NCBI RefSeq assembly: GCF_900129375.1
Contig: NZ_FQVN01000007.1
Coordinates: forward strand, 186,001-250,000
Length of the DNA: 64,000 nucleotides
DNA from: Streptoalloteichus hindustanus
GTDB taxonomy: Bacteria > Actinomycetota > Actinomycetes > Mycobacteriales > Pseudonocardiaceae
Reading direction: 5' to 3'
Made by a program: the position numbers and the translations under genes. The notes below the pieces were generated by a model. That model ran no database searches. It saw only the letters and a program-made list of their open reading frames with translations, and had not been told where the DNA came from. Shown in pieces: positions 24,240-32,198 of this stretch (positions within the stretch are counted from its first letter, which is position 1; each line of letters begins with the position of its first letter).

Positions 24240-25448
24240 GTGACCAGCCCCAGCCCGGAACTGCCCGAGATCGACCTGACCTCGCCGGAGGTGCTGCGCG
24301 ACCCCTTCGGGGCCTACGCGCCCGCCCGCGAGCGCTCCCCCATGGCCAAGCTGCTGATCCCCGGCCTCGCCCCGATGTGGGCCGTGACGCGGTATGCCGA
24401 GGCGAAGGCGATGCTCAGCGACCCGCGGTTCGCGCTCAGCGCCGACAGCTTCGCCTTCCGCCCCGACGTGCCCGACCACTGCCGCGCCTACATGCGGACG
24501 ATGCAGGAGATGGAGGGGCCGGAGCACACCCGGTTGCGCCGACTGGTCGCCCCCGCCTTCTCCGCGCGGCGTGCCACCGAGCTCCGCCCCAGGATCGAGC
24601 GGATCGTCGACAGGCTGCTCGACGACCTGCCCGAGCACATCGAGAACGGCTCGGTGGACCTGCTGCGGCACTTCGCCCGGCCGCTGCCGATCGACGTGAT
24701 CTGCGAGCTGGTCGGCATCCCCGAGGACGACCGCCCCCGCTGGCGCGAGTACGGGGCCCACGTCGCCGCGGGCTTCGGCCCGGGGCTGGCCGAGGCCGTG
24801 CCCGGGATCATCGACGGCGCGCGGTCGGCGGTCGCCGCGCACCGGGCCACCCCAGCCGACGACCTGGTCTCGACCCTGCTCCGCGTGCACGACGAGGACG
24901 GCGACCGGCTCAGCGCCACCGAGCTGGTCACCCTGATCTGGAACGTCGTCCTCGCCGGGCAGACGCCGACGAACCTCATCGCCAACGGCGTGGCGGCCCT
25001 GCTCTCCCACCCCGACCAGCTCGCCGCGCTCCGCGCGGACCCGGGGCTCATGCCGCGTGCCGTGGAGGAGCTGACGCGCTGGCGCGGCCCGCAGTTGCTC
25101 ACCATTCCCCGCCACGCGCGGGAGGACGTCGAGATCGGCGGGGTGCTGGTCCGCGAGGGCGAGGCGATCACCGCCGCGATCGCGTCCGCCAACCGCGACC
25201 CGCGGGTGTTCGCCGACCCCGACCGGCTCGACGTCCACCGCTTCCCCGGCGCGGCCGGACACCTCGGTTTCGCCCACGGGCCGCACTTCTGCCTCGGGGC
25301 CTCGCTGGCGAGGGTGCAGACCGAGGTGGCGCTCACCGCCCTGCTCCGCCGCCTCCCCGGCCTGGACCTCGCCGTGGCCGCGGCGGACGTGCCACTGGCG
25401 GCCGACGGCGGCACCTGGCGTCTGGCGGCCCTGCCCGTGACCCTCTGA
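24240..25448 (+). CDS. Cytochrome P450
   Basis: 402-residue soluble P450. Heme loop FAHGPHFCLGASLA with C351 as thiolate ligand, the E277-R280 ExxR pair, and HTRLRRLVAPAFS in the C-helix are present. The I-helix is odd: positions that normally read (A/G)Gx(D/E)T are A239-G240-Q-T242-P243, so both the acid and the conserved alcohol are changed, only T244 remaining. This could mean altered oxygen activation or a substrate-assisted mechanism. GTG 24240 is preceded by AAGGAGAA. A ferredoxin gene is not nearby. Substrate unknown. Confidence 0.92.
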   Translation: MTSPSPELPEIDLTSPEVLRDPFGAYAPARERSPMAKLLIPGLAPMWAVTRYAEAKAMLSDPRFALSADSFAFRPDVPDHCRAYMRTMQEMEGPEHTRLRRLVAPAFSARRATELRPRIERIVDRLLDDLPEHIENGSVDLLRHFARPLPIDVICELVGIPEDDRPRWREYGAHVAAGFGPGLAEAVPGIIDGARSAVAAHRATPADDLVSTLLRVHDEDGDRLSATELVTLIWNVVLAGQTPTNLIANGVAALLSHPDQLAALRADPGLMPRAVEELTRWRGPQLLTIPRHAREDVEIGGVLVREGEAITAAIASANRDPRVFADPDRLDVHRFPGAAGHLGFAHGPHFCLGASLARVQTEVALTALLRRLPGLDLAVAAADVPLAADGGTWRLAALPVTL

Positions 25449-25627
25449 CATCTGCCGGGCGTCAGGGGCGACGGATCGGTGCGCGGGAACCGGTCGGGGC
25501 AGGACGAGTGCCGTGGCCCGACCGGTTTCCCACGGCCAGCGCGATTTCCCCGTCCAGCTCCCGCGGTCGGGTTCGAGGAACGGGAATTCCGGTCGCGTGC
25601 CGCGCCGGGCAGTGCCACAGTGCTGGG

Positions 25628-26365
25628 ATGCCCGATGATCACTTTGGCGAGCACGTGGCGGAGCGGTACGACGAGTCCGTCAGCGAGATGTTCGACAGCG
25701 CGGAGGTCGACCCCGCCGTCCGGTTCCTGGCCGACCTCGCTGGTGACGGCGCCGCGCTCGAACTCGGCATCGGCACGGGCCGCATCGCGTTGCCGCTGAA
25801 CCGAACCGGCGTCCCCGTGCACGGCATCGACCTGTCGTCCGCGATGGTCGAGCGGCTGCGCGCCAAGCCCGGCGCGGACCGGATCCCCGTGACGATCGGC
25901 GACTTCGCCCACACCCGGGTGCCCGGCACGTTCTCGCTCGCCTACCTCGTGTTCAACACAATCATGAACCTGACGAGCCAGGACGAACAGGTCGCCTGCT
26001 TCCGCACCGTCGCCGACCACCTCGAACCCGGCGGCCGGTTCGTGGTCGAGGTCATGGTGCCCGAACTGCAACGGCTGCCGCACGGCGAGAGGTTCCGCCC
26101 GTTCACCGTCAGCCCCTCGCGGCTGGGCTTCGACGAGTACGACGTGGCCGAGCAACGACTCGTCTCCCACCACTACCACGTCGTCGACGGCCGCCTGGAC
26201 GTCATGTCGTTCCCCTTCCGCTACGTCTGGCCGGCCGAGCTCGACCTCATGGCGCGCATGGCCGGCATGACCCCGCGGGAGCGCTGGAGCGACTGGAACC
26301 GCCAGCCCTTCACCAACGACAGCACCAAGCACGTCTCCGTGTGGGAGAAGACCACCTCGGTGTAG
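25628..26365 (+). CDS. SAM-dependent methyltransferase
   Basis: 245 residues, class I fold. SAM-binding motif I is ALELGIGTGRIALPL, followed by the acidic loop HGIDLSS and motif VTIGDFAHTRV; the ending GMTPRERWSDWNRQPFT is typical of small-molecule methyltransferases. It is 180 bp behind the P450 and may be co-expressed with it. No obvious ribosome site directly before ATG 25628. Acceptor unknown. Confidence 0.85.
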   Translation: MPDDHFGEHVAERYDESVSEMFDSAEVDPAVRFLADLAGDGAALELGIGTGRIALPLNRTGVPVHGIDLSSAMVERLRAKPGADRIPVTIGDFAHTRVPGTFSLAYLVFNTIMNLTSQDEQVACFRTVADHLEPGGRFVVEVMVPELQRLPHGERFRPFTVSPSRLGFDEYDVAEQRLVSHHYHVVDGRLDVMSFPFRYVWPAELDLMARMAGMTPRERWSDWNRQPFTNDSTKHVSVWEKTTSV

Positions 26366-26388
26366 CACTCCGCCGCGAAGCCGCCGCA

Positions 26389-26405
26389 GTGTCCACAATG
26401 GACAC
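26389..26405. repeat. GTGTCCA-3-TGGACAC palindrome
   Basis: Perfect 7-3-7 inverted repeat 25 bp after the methyltransferase stop; one of several TGTCCAC/GTGGACA palindromes scattered in gaps of this window. Confidence 0.6.
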
Positions 26406-26416
26406 CAAGGTTGCAC

Positions 26417-26462
26417 CACCACGGTCATGTCTCCGATGACCTCCCAGGTCATGGCCGTGGTG
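26417..26462. promoter_or_regulatory. Nested palindromes before the MmyB-type regulator
   Basis: An outer 13-bp inverted repeat with one mismatch (CACCACGGTCATG 26417-26429 / CATGGCCGTGGTG 26450-26462) encloses an inner one, ATGACCT-CCC-AGGTCAT (26436-26452). Located 25-70 bp upstream of the regulator start, so probably its autoregulatory operator. Confidence 0.6.
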
Positions 26463-26487
26463 ACGAGCCGCTGGCTATCCTCGGGCC

Positions 26488-27315
26488 GTGAACGCGGTGC
26501 GACCGGCCCGAGCGGGCTCCCTCCTGCGGGAGTGGCGACAACGACGCAGGCTCAGCCAGCTCGAACTCGCCAACCTGGCGGGCACCTCCGCCCGGCACCT
26601 GTCCTGTGTGGAGACCGGGCGCGCCCGTCCGAGCCGGGCGATGGTGCTGCGGCTGTCCGCCGCACTGGACATCCCGTTGCGGGAGCGCAACACGCTGTTG
26701 ATGGCCGCCGACTACGCGCCCGCGTACCAGGAGAGCAGCCTGGACGACCAGGACATGGCCTCCGTCCGCTCGGCGCTGGACACCATGTTGACAGCGCACG
26801 AGCCGTACCCGGCGGTGGTGGTCGACCGCTGCTGGAACGTGCTGCTGGGCAACCGGGCGATGGCCGTGCTCATGGACGGCGTTCCGCCGCACCTGGTGGA
26901 GCCGCGGCCCAACGTGTTCCGGTTGGCCCTGCACCCCGACGGGCTGGCCGCGCGACTGGTCAACCTGCACGAGGTCCGGTCCCTGTTCCTGGAACGGTTG
27001 CTGCGTCAGGTCAACGCGACCGGAGATCCCCAGCTCAGCGCGCTGTACGAGGAGGTCCGCCAGTATCCCGAGCCGCCAGGGTCAGGCGAGATCAGTGCCG
27101 GACCGCCAGTGGGTCCGATCCAGGTGCCGCTGCGCATCCGCTCGCCGCTGGGTGAGCTGTCGATGTTCGGCACGATGGCCACCTTCGGCGCTCCGGCCGA
27201 CGTGACCCTCTCCGAGTTGGCGATCGAGCTGTTCTACCCGCTGGACGACTTCACGGCGAGGACGTTGCGGGAGCTGGCCGAGCGGGAGCTGGCCGGGCAC
27301 AGGGCGAGCCGGTAG
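26488..27315 (+). CDS. XRE-family regulator with MmyB-like ligand domain
   Basis: 275 residues. N-terminal helix-turn-helix LLREWRQRRRLSQLELANLA then GTSARHLSCVETGRARPSR (about 12-52). The C-terminal region, with YPAVVVDRCWNVLLGNRAM and FGTMATFGAPADVTLSELAIELFYPLD, is the MmyB-like PAS-type ligand domain common in actinomycete regulators. These usually repress an adjacent oxidoreductase gene, but none is divergent here; the P450-methyltransferase pair upstream is on the same strand. GTG start. Confidence 0.9.
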   Translation: MNAVRPARAGSLLREWRQRRRLSQLELANLAGTSARHLSCVETGRARPSRAMVLRLSAALDIPLRERNTLLMAADYAPAYQESSLDDQDMASVRSALDTMLTAHEPYPAVVVDRCWNVLLGNRAMAVLMDGVPPHLVEPRPNVFRLALHPDGLAARLVNLHEVRSLFLERLLRQVNATGDPQLSALYEEVRQYPEPPGSGEISAGPPVGPIQVPLRIRSPLGELSMFGTMATFGAPADVTLSELAIELFYPLDDFTARTLRELAERELAGHRASR

Positions 27316-27341
27316 CGGGTCGGTAGCAGGCCGGCGTCAGT

Positions 27342-28406
27342 TCACCGGTCGACGGGAGCGATTCCGGGCGCGGCACTCTCGTCGTCCTCCGCGCCCTCGT
27401 CGGCCTCCCCGGCGTCCGGGCGGCGCGGAAGCCCGATGCCGATGCCGCCGACGTCGGGGTCGAAAGGGTGCGGTGGCAGGGGTTTCCAGCCGAGGAGTTC
27501 CTCCCACCGCTCCAGGTCGAGGTCCAGCAGGTCCTTCGCCGTCTTCTTGGGCGGCACGGCCTTGCCGGCGAGCAGGACGTAGGGCGCGCAGGCGAGGGCG
27601 CACCCCCACTCCTTCGCCCCGACCCGCAGGTACCTGCACCCCGCGAAGATCTCCCGGTACCGCACCCCCTGGTTCTGGCCGCAGTACATGATGCTCTTGG
27701 CCACGCTGGACAGGTGCCACCACAGCCTCGTGTGCAGCTCCTTGGGGCCGAGGTCGCCCCCCTTGACGACGTCGCAGTCCTCGATGAACAGACTCGCGTC
27801 GACGTCCGGGTCCTCGGCGATGGCGATCGCGATGATGGACCACACGTAGGCCGGCCCCCGGACGCTCGCGTCCTTGTTGGCGCAGACGACGTGCGCCCCG
27901 GGCGCCGGCGGCAACCGGAGCCGGCTCCGGTCGGTGCCGCCGGCGGTCGCCTCCACCCGGCCGAACAGCCGTTCCGTGGCGTCGAGCAGGGGCGCGACCT
28001 CGTAGACGGGAACCCGGCAGTCGGCGGCGACGTCCGGGCCGGGCAGGGTGTCGAGGTCGACCAGGCGCAGCCGCTTCCTGAGCCGGTCCTCGGGCACCCT
28101 GACCAGGTCGTAGCCCCACAGCGCGCCGTCGACGCCGCAGAACGAGGAGGCCGTGACCATGTTGATCTGTCCGATGTAGGCGTCGTTCTTCTCGCACCGG
28201 TCGTAGGAGACGATGCGCGAGGTGCCCTCGTCCAGGTCCTCGACCGGCACCTTGCCGACCGACAGCTTCATGGTGGCGACGTAGCCGGTTCCGGCGCTGC
28301 CGTCGACCGCGGGGCCGACCGGGTTCAGGTAACCCGTGCAGTTCCGCTCGTGCGACCCGATGGCGTTCCCGACCACCTGTTCCAGGCGTTTCCGCACCGC
28401 GGGCAT
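27342..28406 (-). CDS. hdcA: Pyruvoyl-dependent histidine decarboxylase
   Basis: 354-residue proenzyme that converts histidine to histamine. It self-cleaves between two serines to make a pyruvoyl cofactor. The diagnostic region is intact: RIVSYDRCEKNDAYIGQINM then VTASSFCG, with S87-S88 as the cleavage pair (equivalent to Ser81-Ser82 of the Lactobacillus enzyme). D69 and Y68 match the imidazole-binding pair, and E209 (FIED) matches the catalytic glutamate. An acidic tail of about 30 residues is extra. GGGAAGG precedes ATG 28406. No histidine/histamine antiporter or maturation gene is adjacent, unlike lactic-acid-bacteria operons. Most actinomycete histidine decarboxylases are PLP-type, so this suggests transfer. 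Confidence 0.9.
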   Translation of the reverse strand: MPAVRKRLEQVVGNAIGSHERNCTGYLNPVGPAVDGSAGTGYVATMKLSVGKVPVEDLDEGTSRIVSYDRCEKNDAYIGQINMVTASSFCGVDGALWGYDLVRVPEDRLRKRLRLVDLDTLPGPDVAADCRVPVYEVAPLLDATERLFGRVEATAGGTDRSRLRLPPAPGAHVVCANKDASVRGPAYVWSIIAIAIAEDPDVDASLFIEDCDVVKGGDLGPKELHTRLWWHLSSVAKSIMYCGQNQGVRYREIFAGCRYLRVGAKEWGCALACAPYVLLAGKAVPPKKTAKDLLDLDLERWEELLGWKPLPPHPFDPDVGGIGIGLPRRPDAGEADEGAEDDESAAPGIAPVDR

Positions 28407-28706
28407 GACGACCGCCTTCCCTGTTCCGACGACACTTCGGGCAGGTCGGGGTGTCTCGATGCTAACGAGAAGCCCGCGTCCGCTCAGGAGGAGCGGACAC
28501 GACCGTGTAGCACCCACACGCTGCGCGAACCCACCGACCCGGGGATGGCGCCGGCCGCGTTGATGATCAAGGGCGCCCGTAGCGGGATGGGTCGATGGCG
28601 GTCTGGAGGAAACCTGGAGCCGGTCCGAAGGCGTGCTCCGGAGAGTCGGTCCCGCAACGGGACGGCGTGCGCCCACGTGGTCACGCCGACGACTGGGAGG
28701 AACACG
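28407..28706. other. hdcA promoter region
   Basis: 300 bp between divergent hdcA and the SDR stub. Two hairpins: TCTCG-7-CGAGA (28454-28470) and GTCCGCTC-5-GAGCGGAC (28478-28498), 50-95 bp upstream of the hdcA start, possible operators. The minus strand carries TAGCAT as a -10 candidate near 28460. Confidence 0.45.
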
Positions 28707-28796
28707 ATGACCAGGTACGAGGGCAGGAAGGCCGCCGTCACCGGCGCAACGCACGGGCCGGGGCCGGCCACCGCGATCTGCGCCCCGGGCCGGTGA
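28707..28796 (+). pseudogene. Stub of a short-chain dehydrogenase, coupled to the next gene
   Basis: A 29-codon frame, MTRYEGRKAAVTGATHGPGP then ATAICAPGR, with an excellent ribosome site (GGGAGGAACACG). The sequence is the Rossmann start of an SDR (family form VTGxxxGxG) cut off after the first helix; the third glycine of the motif is misplaced. The stop TGA overlaps the GTG of the next gene. It is best read as the remnant of an internally deleted SDR that now acts as a translated leader. Confidence 0.6.
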
Positions 28797-29302
28797 GCGC
28801 CGTGCCGACGCGGGTGGCGTCCTTCGATGAGATCGAGGACGAGTTCAACCGGTACGTCAGGGAGATCGTCTACTGCTCACTGATCACAGTGGACAGAAGG
28901 GGACGTCCCAGGGCCCGGGTGCTGCTGCCGATCTGGCAGGTGGTCGACGGTCGGCCGGTGGGGTGGATCGCGGCCTACCGGACGCCGGTGAAGACGGCGC
29001 ACCTCGCGCGCAACCCGCATGTCACGTGCTCGTACTGGAAACCCAGCCAGAACGCGGTCTTCGTCGACAGCGTCGCCGGGTGGGTCGAGGAGGAGCACGT
29101 CAAGCGCGAGGTCTGGGAGCTGTACCGGAAGGGCAGCCCGCCGCCCGTGGGCTACGACCCGCGGCACTACTGGCCGGGTGGTCCGACCGACCCGGACTTC
29201 GGCCTGCTGCGCATGGACCCGTTCCGCGTGCAGGTCCTGCGCGGAGCGGACCTGCGCAGCCGGATCTGGCAGCCGCCGGACGACGAGGCCACCGCCCTCT
29301 GA
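28793..29302 (+). CDS. Pyridoxamine-phosphate-oxidase-like flavin protein
   Basis: 169 residues with the split-barrel FMN/F420-binding fold. YCSLITVDRRGRPRARVLLPIW and AYRTPVKTAHLARNPHVTCSYW are typical of the PNPOx-like/general stress group; RMDPFRVQVL closes the barrel. The start is uncertain: GTG 28793 overlaps the SDR stub stop, and GTG 28802 is also possible. It is 12 bp ahead of the nitroreductase gene, and the two probably form an operon. Confidence 0.8.
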   Translation: MSAVPTRVASFDEIEDEFNRYVREIVYCSLITVDRRGRPRARVLLPIWQVVDGRPVGWIAAYRTPVKTAHLARNPHVTCSYWKPSQNAVFVDSVAGWVEEEHVKREVWELYRKGSPPPVGYDPRHYWPGGPTDPDFGLLRMDPFRVQVLRGADLRSRIWQPPDDEATAL

Positions 29303-29314
29303 CAGGAGAGGATC

Positions 29315-29761
29315 ATGACAGTGTGGGACGGCACGACCGGCGTGATCGACAGCCCGGACCCCTCCGTGGCCGAACACGTCCGCCGCTACCTCGCCACCGA
29401 CGGCGCGGACGGCTTCTTGGAAGGAGGCATGACCAACCTGGTGCTGACGACAGTGGGACGCAGCAGCGGCCGGCTGTACCGCACCGGGCTGTTCTTCGGG
29501 GAGGACCGGGGCCGTCTCGTCCTGGTCGCCTCGGGCTCGGCCATCAGTCCCCGACACCCCAACTGGTATCTCAACACCCTGGCGCATCCCGAGGTCCACG
29601 TCCAGGTGCGCGCGGAGCGGTTCCTCGCGCGGGCGCGGACCACGGTCGGTGCGGAGCGGTCCCGGCTCTGGCGGCTGATGACCGCCCTCGCGCCGGTCTA
29701 CCACCAGTACGAGGCCAGAACCGCCCGGGAGATCCCGGTGGTCGTCCTGGACCGCATCTGA
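29315..29761 (+). CDS. F420-dependent (Ddn-type) nitroreductase/quinone reductase
   Basis: 148 residues, the usual size. The region TNLVLTTVGRSSGRLYRTGLFF and the block HPNWYLNTLAHPEVHVQV are signatures of the deazaflavin-dependent nitroreductase family. ACAGGAGAGGATC precedes the ATG. Likely works with reduced F420 on quinones or nitro compounds. Followed by a strong terminator. Confidence 0.88.
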   Translation: MTVWDGTTGVIDSPDPSVAEHVRRYLATDGADGFLEGGMTNLVLTTVGRSSGRLYRTGLFFGEDRGRLVLVASGSAISPRHPNWYLNTLAHPEVHVQVRAERFLARARTTVGAERSRLWRLMTALAPVYHQYEARTAREIPVVVLDRI

Positions 29762-29787
29762 TGCCCCTCTGATTCCCCTTCGAGGCC

Positions 29788-29819
29788 CGGGCCCCGTCGA
29801 CAGGCGTCGACGGGGCCCG
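29788..29819 (+). terminator. Terminator with T-rich tail
   Basis: 14-bp perfect stem (29788-29801 with 29806-29819), 4-nt loop, then TTCCTTTT; a textbook intrinsic terminator ending the nitroreductase operon. Confidence 0.9.
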
Positions 29820-29913
29820 TTCCTTTTGCGGCACATCAGGGAGATTCCGACGCCGCGCGGATGCGGCCAACCGCCACACTAAAGGCAGGTCAGCGTTTCG
29901 GGGGCACGACGAA

Positions 29914-29944
29914 GGACCGGGATGCGGAGTTCGCATCCCGGTCC
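29914..29944. terminator. Second hairpin, probable end of the MFS operon
   Basis: 13-bp perfect stem GGACCGGGATGCG / CGCATCCCGGTCC with a 5-nt loop. It lies about 100 bp beyond the MFS stop on the minus strand. Beyond it are a 14-bp palindrome ATCCTCATGAGGAT (29998-30011) and ACTGTC-7-GACAGT (about 30019-30037). Confidence 0.7.
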
Positions 29945-30041
29945 CTGTCGCAACCTATCCGTCCTCAGTGGACATATGTGTTCCTGGTCAACGACACATC
30001 CTCATGAGGATCTCGGAACTGTCCACATGAGACAGTCTCCG

Positions 30042-31601
30042 TCAGGCCGCGGCTCCCACGACCTGCTTGTCGGCCTCGACGGTCTCCGGCTCCGGAGCCG
30101 CACCCGAGGCCGGGACACGGCGCAGCAGGGTGACGGCGAGCAACCCGGCGCCGGTGACCAGGACCATGGCGACGACGGCCGCGACGTTCAGACCGCCGGT
30201 GAAGGCGGCCCGGGCCGGCTCCACCAGGGCCCGGGCGGCGTCGGCGGGCAGGGTCTCGGCCGCGGCGAGGGCGCCGGGCAGGGAGTCGGCCGCCGCCGCG
30301 GGCGCGTCACCGGGCATCCGCGCGTGGTAGACCGCGCTGCTGATGCTGCCCATCAACGCGATGCCGAGGGAGACGCCGAGGTCGCTGGCGGTGGAGTTGA
30401 CCGCGGACGCCGCCCCCGCCTTCTCCTGGGGCGCCGACCCGATCACCAGGCCGGTGGTCAACGCCATGGTCGGGGCGATGCCCGGGTACAGGACGTAGAA
30501 GCCGACGATGAGCAGCGGCAGCCCGGCCACGCTCTCGACCTGCGTCAACAGGGCGTAGCCGATGAGGGACGACAGCATGCCGGCGGCCACGACGTAGGCC
30601 GGGCGCACCCGGCGCGCGATGATCGGCGACACGGTCGAGACGACCACCAGCGCCACCGCCGCCGGCAGGATCCACAGCCCCGCGGCCAGCGGCGAGAGCC
30701 CCGCCACGAGCTGGAGGTACTGGGTGAACAGCAGGTACATGCCGCCGAGCGCGGTCGCGGCGAGCAGGAACACCGACAGCGCGCCGCTGAAGGTCCGGTT
30801 GGCGAACAACCGCATGTCCAGCAGCGGGGTCTCCAGCCGGAGCTGCCGGCGCACGAACCACACGCCGAAGGCCGCACCGGCGAGCAGGGTCAGGACCGCC
30901 GTGGGGTTCAGGCCGGACTTGGAGAACTCCTTGACGCCGTAGACGAACGGCAACAGGGTGGCCATGGACAGCAGCACGCTGGCGAAGTCCGGCACACCGG
31001 TGCCCGGCGCGCGGTACTCGGGCACCAGCAGCGGAGCCGCGACCGCGACCAGCGCCATGATCGGGACGCCGATCAGCAGGGCCGCGCCCCACCAGAAGGA
31101 CGTCAGCAGCAACCCGCCCACCAGCGGGCCGATCGCCACGCCGACCGAGACGGAGGCGGCCCACAGCCCGATGGCGGTGGCGCGCTGGCGGTCGTCCCGG
31201 AACATGTTGCTGATCAGGGACAACGTGGAGGGCATCACCGCGGCCGCCCCAACGCCCATCAGGGCGCGCGCGACGATCAGCGTCTCGGCGTTCGGCGCGA
31301 ACGCGGCCACCACCGAGGTCACCCCGAAGATCACGGCGCCGAACAGCAGCACCTTGCGCCGGCCGATCCGGTCGCCGACCGTGCCCATGGCGACCAGCAG
31401 ACCGGCCATCATGAACCCGTAGACGTCGTTGACCCACAGCATCTGCGCGCCGGTGGGCCGCAGGTCGGCCGCGATGTACGGGTTGGCCAGGAACAACACC
31501 GTCATCGCCAGGAACAACAGGGTGGTGGGCAGCAACAGCACCGCGAGGCCGAGCCACTCCCTGGCTCCGGCGCGCGGGTGGACGTGTGCGGACATCGTCA
31601 T
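30042..31601 (-). CDS. MFS drug exporter, DHA2 (14-helix) family
   Basis: 519 residues with 14 predicted membrane helices. Motif A is GTVGDRIGRRKVLL after helix 2, and the helix-5 motif C is GLWAASVSVGVAIGPLVGG, characteristic of proton-driven drug antiporters. ATG 31601 overlaps the stop of the flavoprotein gene (ATGA) and has AAAGGAAAG before it. Substrate unknown. The operon faces the large AfsR-like regulator, which probably controls it. Confidence 0.9.
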   Translation of the reverse strand: MTMSAHVHPRAGAREWLGLAVLLLPTTLLFLAMTVLFLANPYIAADLRPTGAQMLWVNDVYGFMMAGLLVAMGTVGDRIGRRKVLLFGAVIFGVTSVVAAFAPNAETLIVARALMGVGAAAVMPSTLSLISNMFRDDRQRATAIGLWAASVSVGVAIGPLVGGLLLTSFWWGAALLIGVPIMALVAVAAPLLVPEYRAPGTGVPDFASVLLSMATLLPFVYGVKEFSKSGLNPTAVLTLLAGAAFGVWFVRRQLRLETPLLDMRLFANRTFSGALSVFLLAATALGGMYLLFTQYLQLVAGLSPLAAGLWILPAAVALVVVSTVSPIIARRVRPAYVVAAGMLSSLIGYALLTQVESVAGLPLLIVGFYVLYPGIAPTMALTTGLVIGSAPQEKAGAASAVNSTASDLGVSLGIALMGSISSAVYHARMPGDAPAAAADSLPGALAAAETLPADAARALVEPARAAFTGGLNVAAVVAMVLVTGAGLLAVTLLRRVPASGAAPEPETVEADKQVVGAAA

Positions 31602-32104
31602 TCTTTCCTTTGCTGGGTGGAAGATCCGGTGGCGAGGGCGGCGAGCTCGTCGAGCACGCGGGCGGCCCGCTCCTCCCGACGCGGGTCCCGGAAGCCGACG
31701 ACCTCGTCGACGAGCACGGCGTGCGCCGCCGTGAAGAGGTCGCGCAGTCGGCGCAGGGCGGGAAGGCGGTCGGGGTTCGGGGCGGGCGAGGCGAAGGCGA
31801 CCGGTTTGCCCCGCCACCCCGGCCCCCACCAGACGACGGCGTTCTCCAGCGACGCCGGCGACCGCGGGGGGACCACGACCACGAACCCGGCCGCGACCGC
31901 CAACCACGGGGCCAGGTCGCGCACCGCGGGCGGAGTCGGCACGTGGCGGTCGGCCACCTCGGGCAGGCCCGCCGCGCCCAGGTCAAGCAGGTCGGCTTCG
32001 ATGCCGTGCCGGTGGCAGGCCAGGTCGGCGAGCCAGTCGGCGACGGCGCGACCGGCGGGGTCGGGGCCGTCGACGATGATCGCCATCCGCGGCCAGTCGT
32101 CCAT
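31598..32104 (-). CDS. NADPH-dependent FMN-reductase-like flavodoxin-fold protein
   Basis: 168 residues. The segment VVVVPPRSPASLENAVVWWG is the family's loop that cradles FMN (usual form: P.YN.S.pg.LKnaiDW), with GKPVAFASP following. GAGAGGAGCTCACCG precedes ATG 32104. Translationally coupled to the MFS exporter. May reduce a quinone or similar compound that the exporter handles. Confidence 0.75.
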   Translation of the reverse strand: MDDWPRMAIIVDGPDPAGRAVADWLADLACHRHGIEADLLDLGAAGLPEVADRHVPTPPAVRDLAPWLAVAAGFVVVVPPRSPASLENAVVWWGPGWRGKPVAFASPAPNPDRLPALRRLRDLFTAAHAVLVDEVVGFRDPRREERAARVLDELAALATGSSTQQRKE

Positions 32105-32186
32105 CGGTGAGCTCCTCTCGCACGGGAACCACCGTCGCCGTCGGCGCTCCAGATCTCGTCCAGATCCACTTCGGACGGTCTTCGGG

Positions 32187-32198
32187 TACTGTCTGCCG
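32187..32198 (+). promoter_or_regulatory. Leaderless promoter of the AfsR-like gene
   Basis: TACTGT (32187-32192) fits a TAnnnT -10 and is followed by only six bases before the GTG start; no ribosome site is visible. Confidence 0.5.

Noticed and set aside
20023-26365. A compact biosynthetic gene cluster
   Set aside because: Monooxygenase, P450 and methyltransferase are present, but no scaffold synthase lies in the window, and each gene has its own control region.
29922-32198. N-terminal 759 codons of the open frame leading into the AfsR-like gene
   Set aside because: Antisense to the MFS operon with low-complexity composition; the winged-helix start at 32199 is the true N-terminus.
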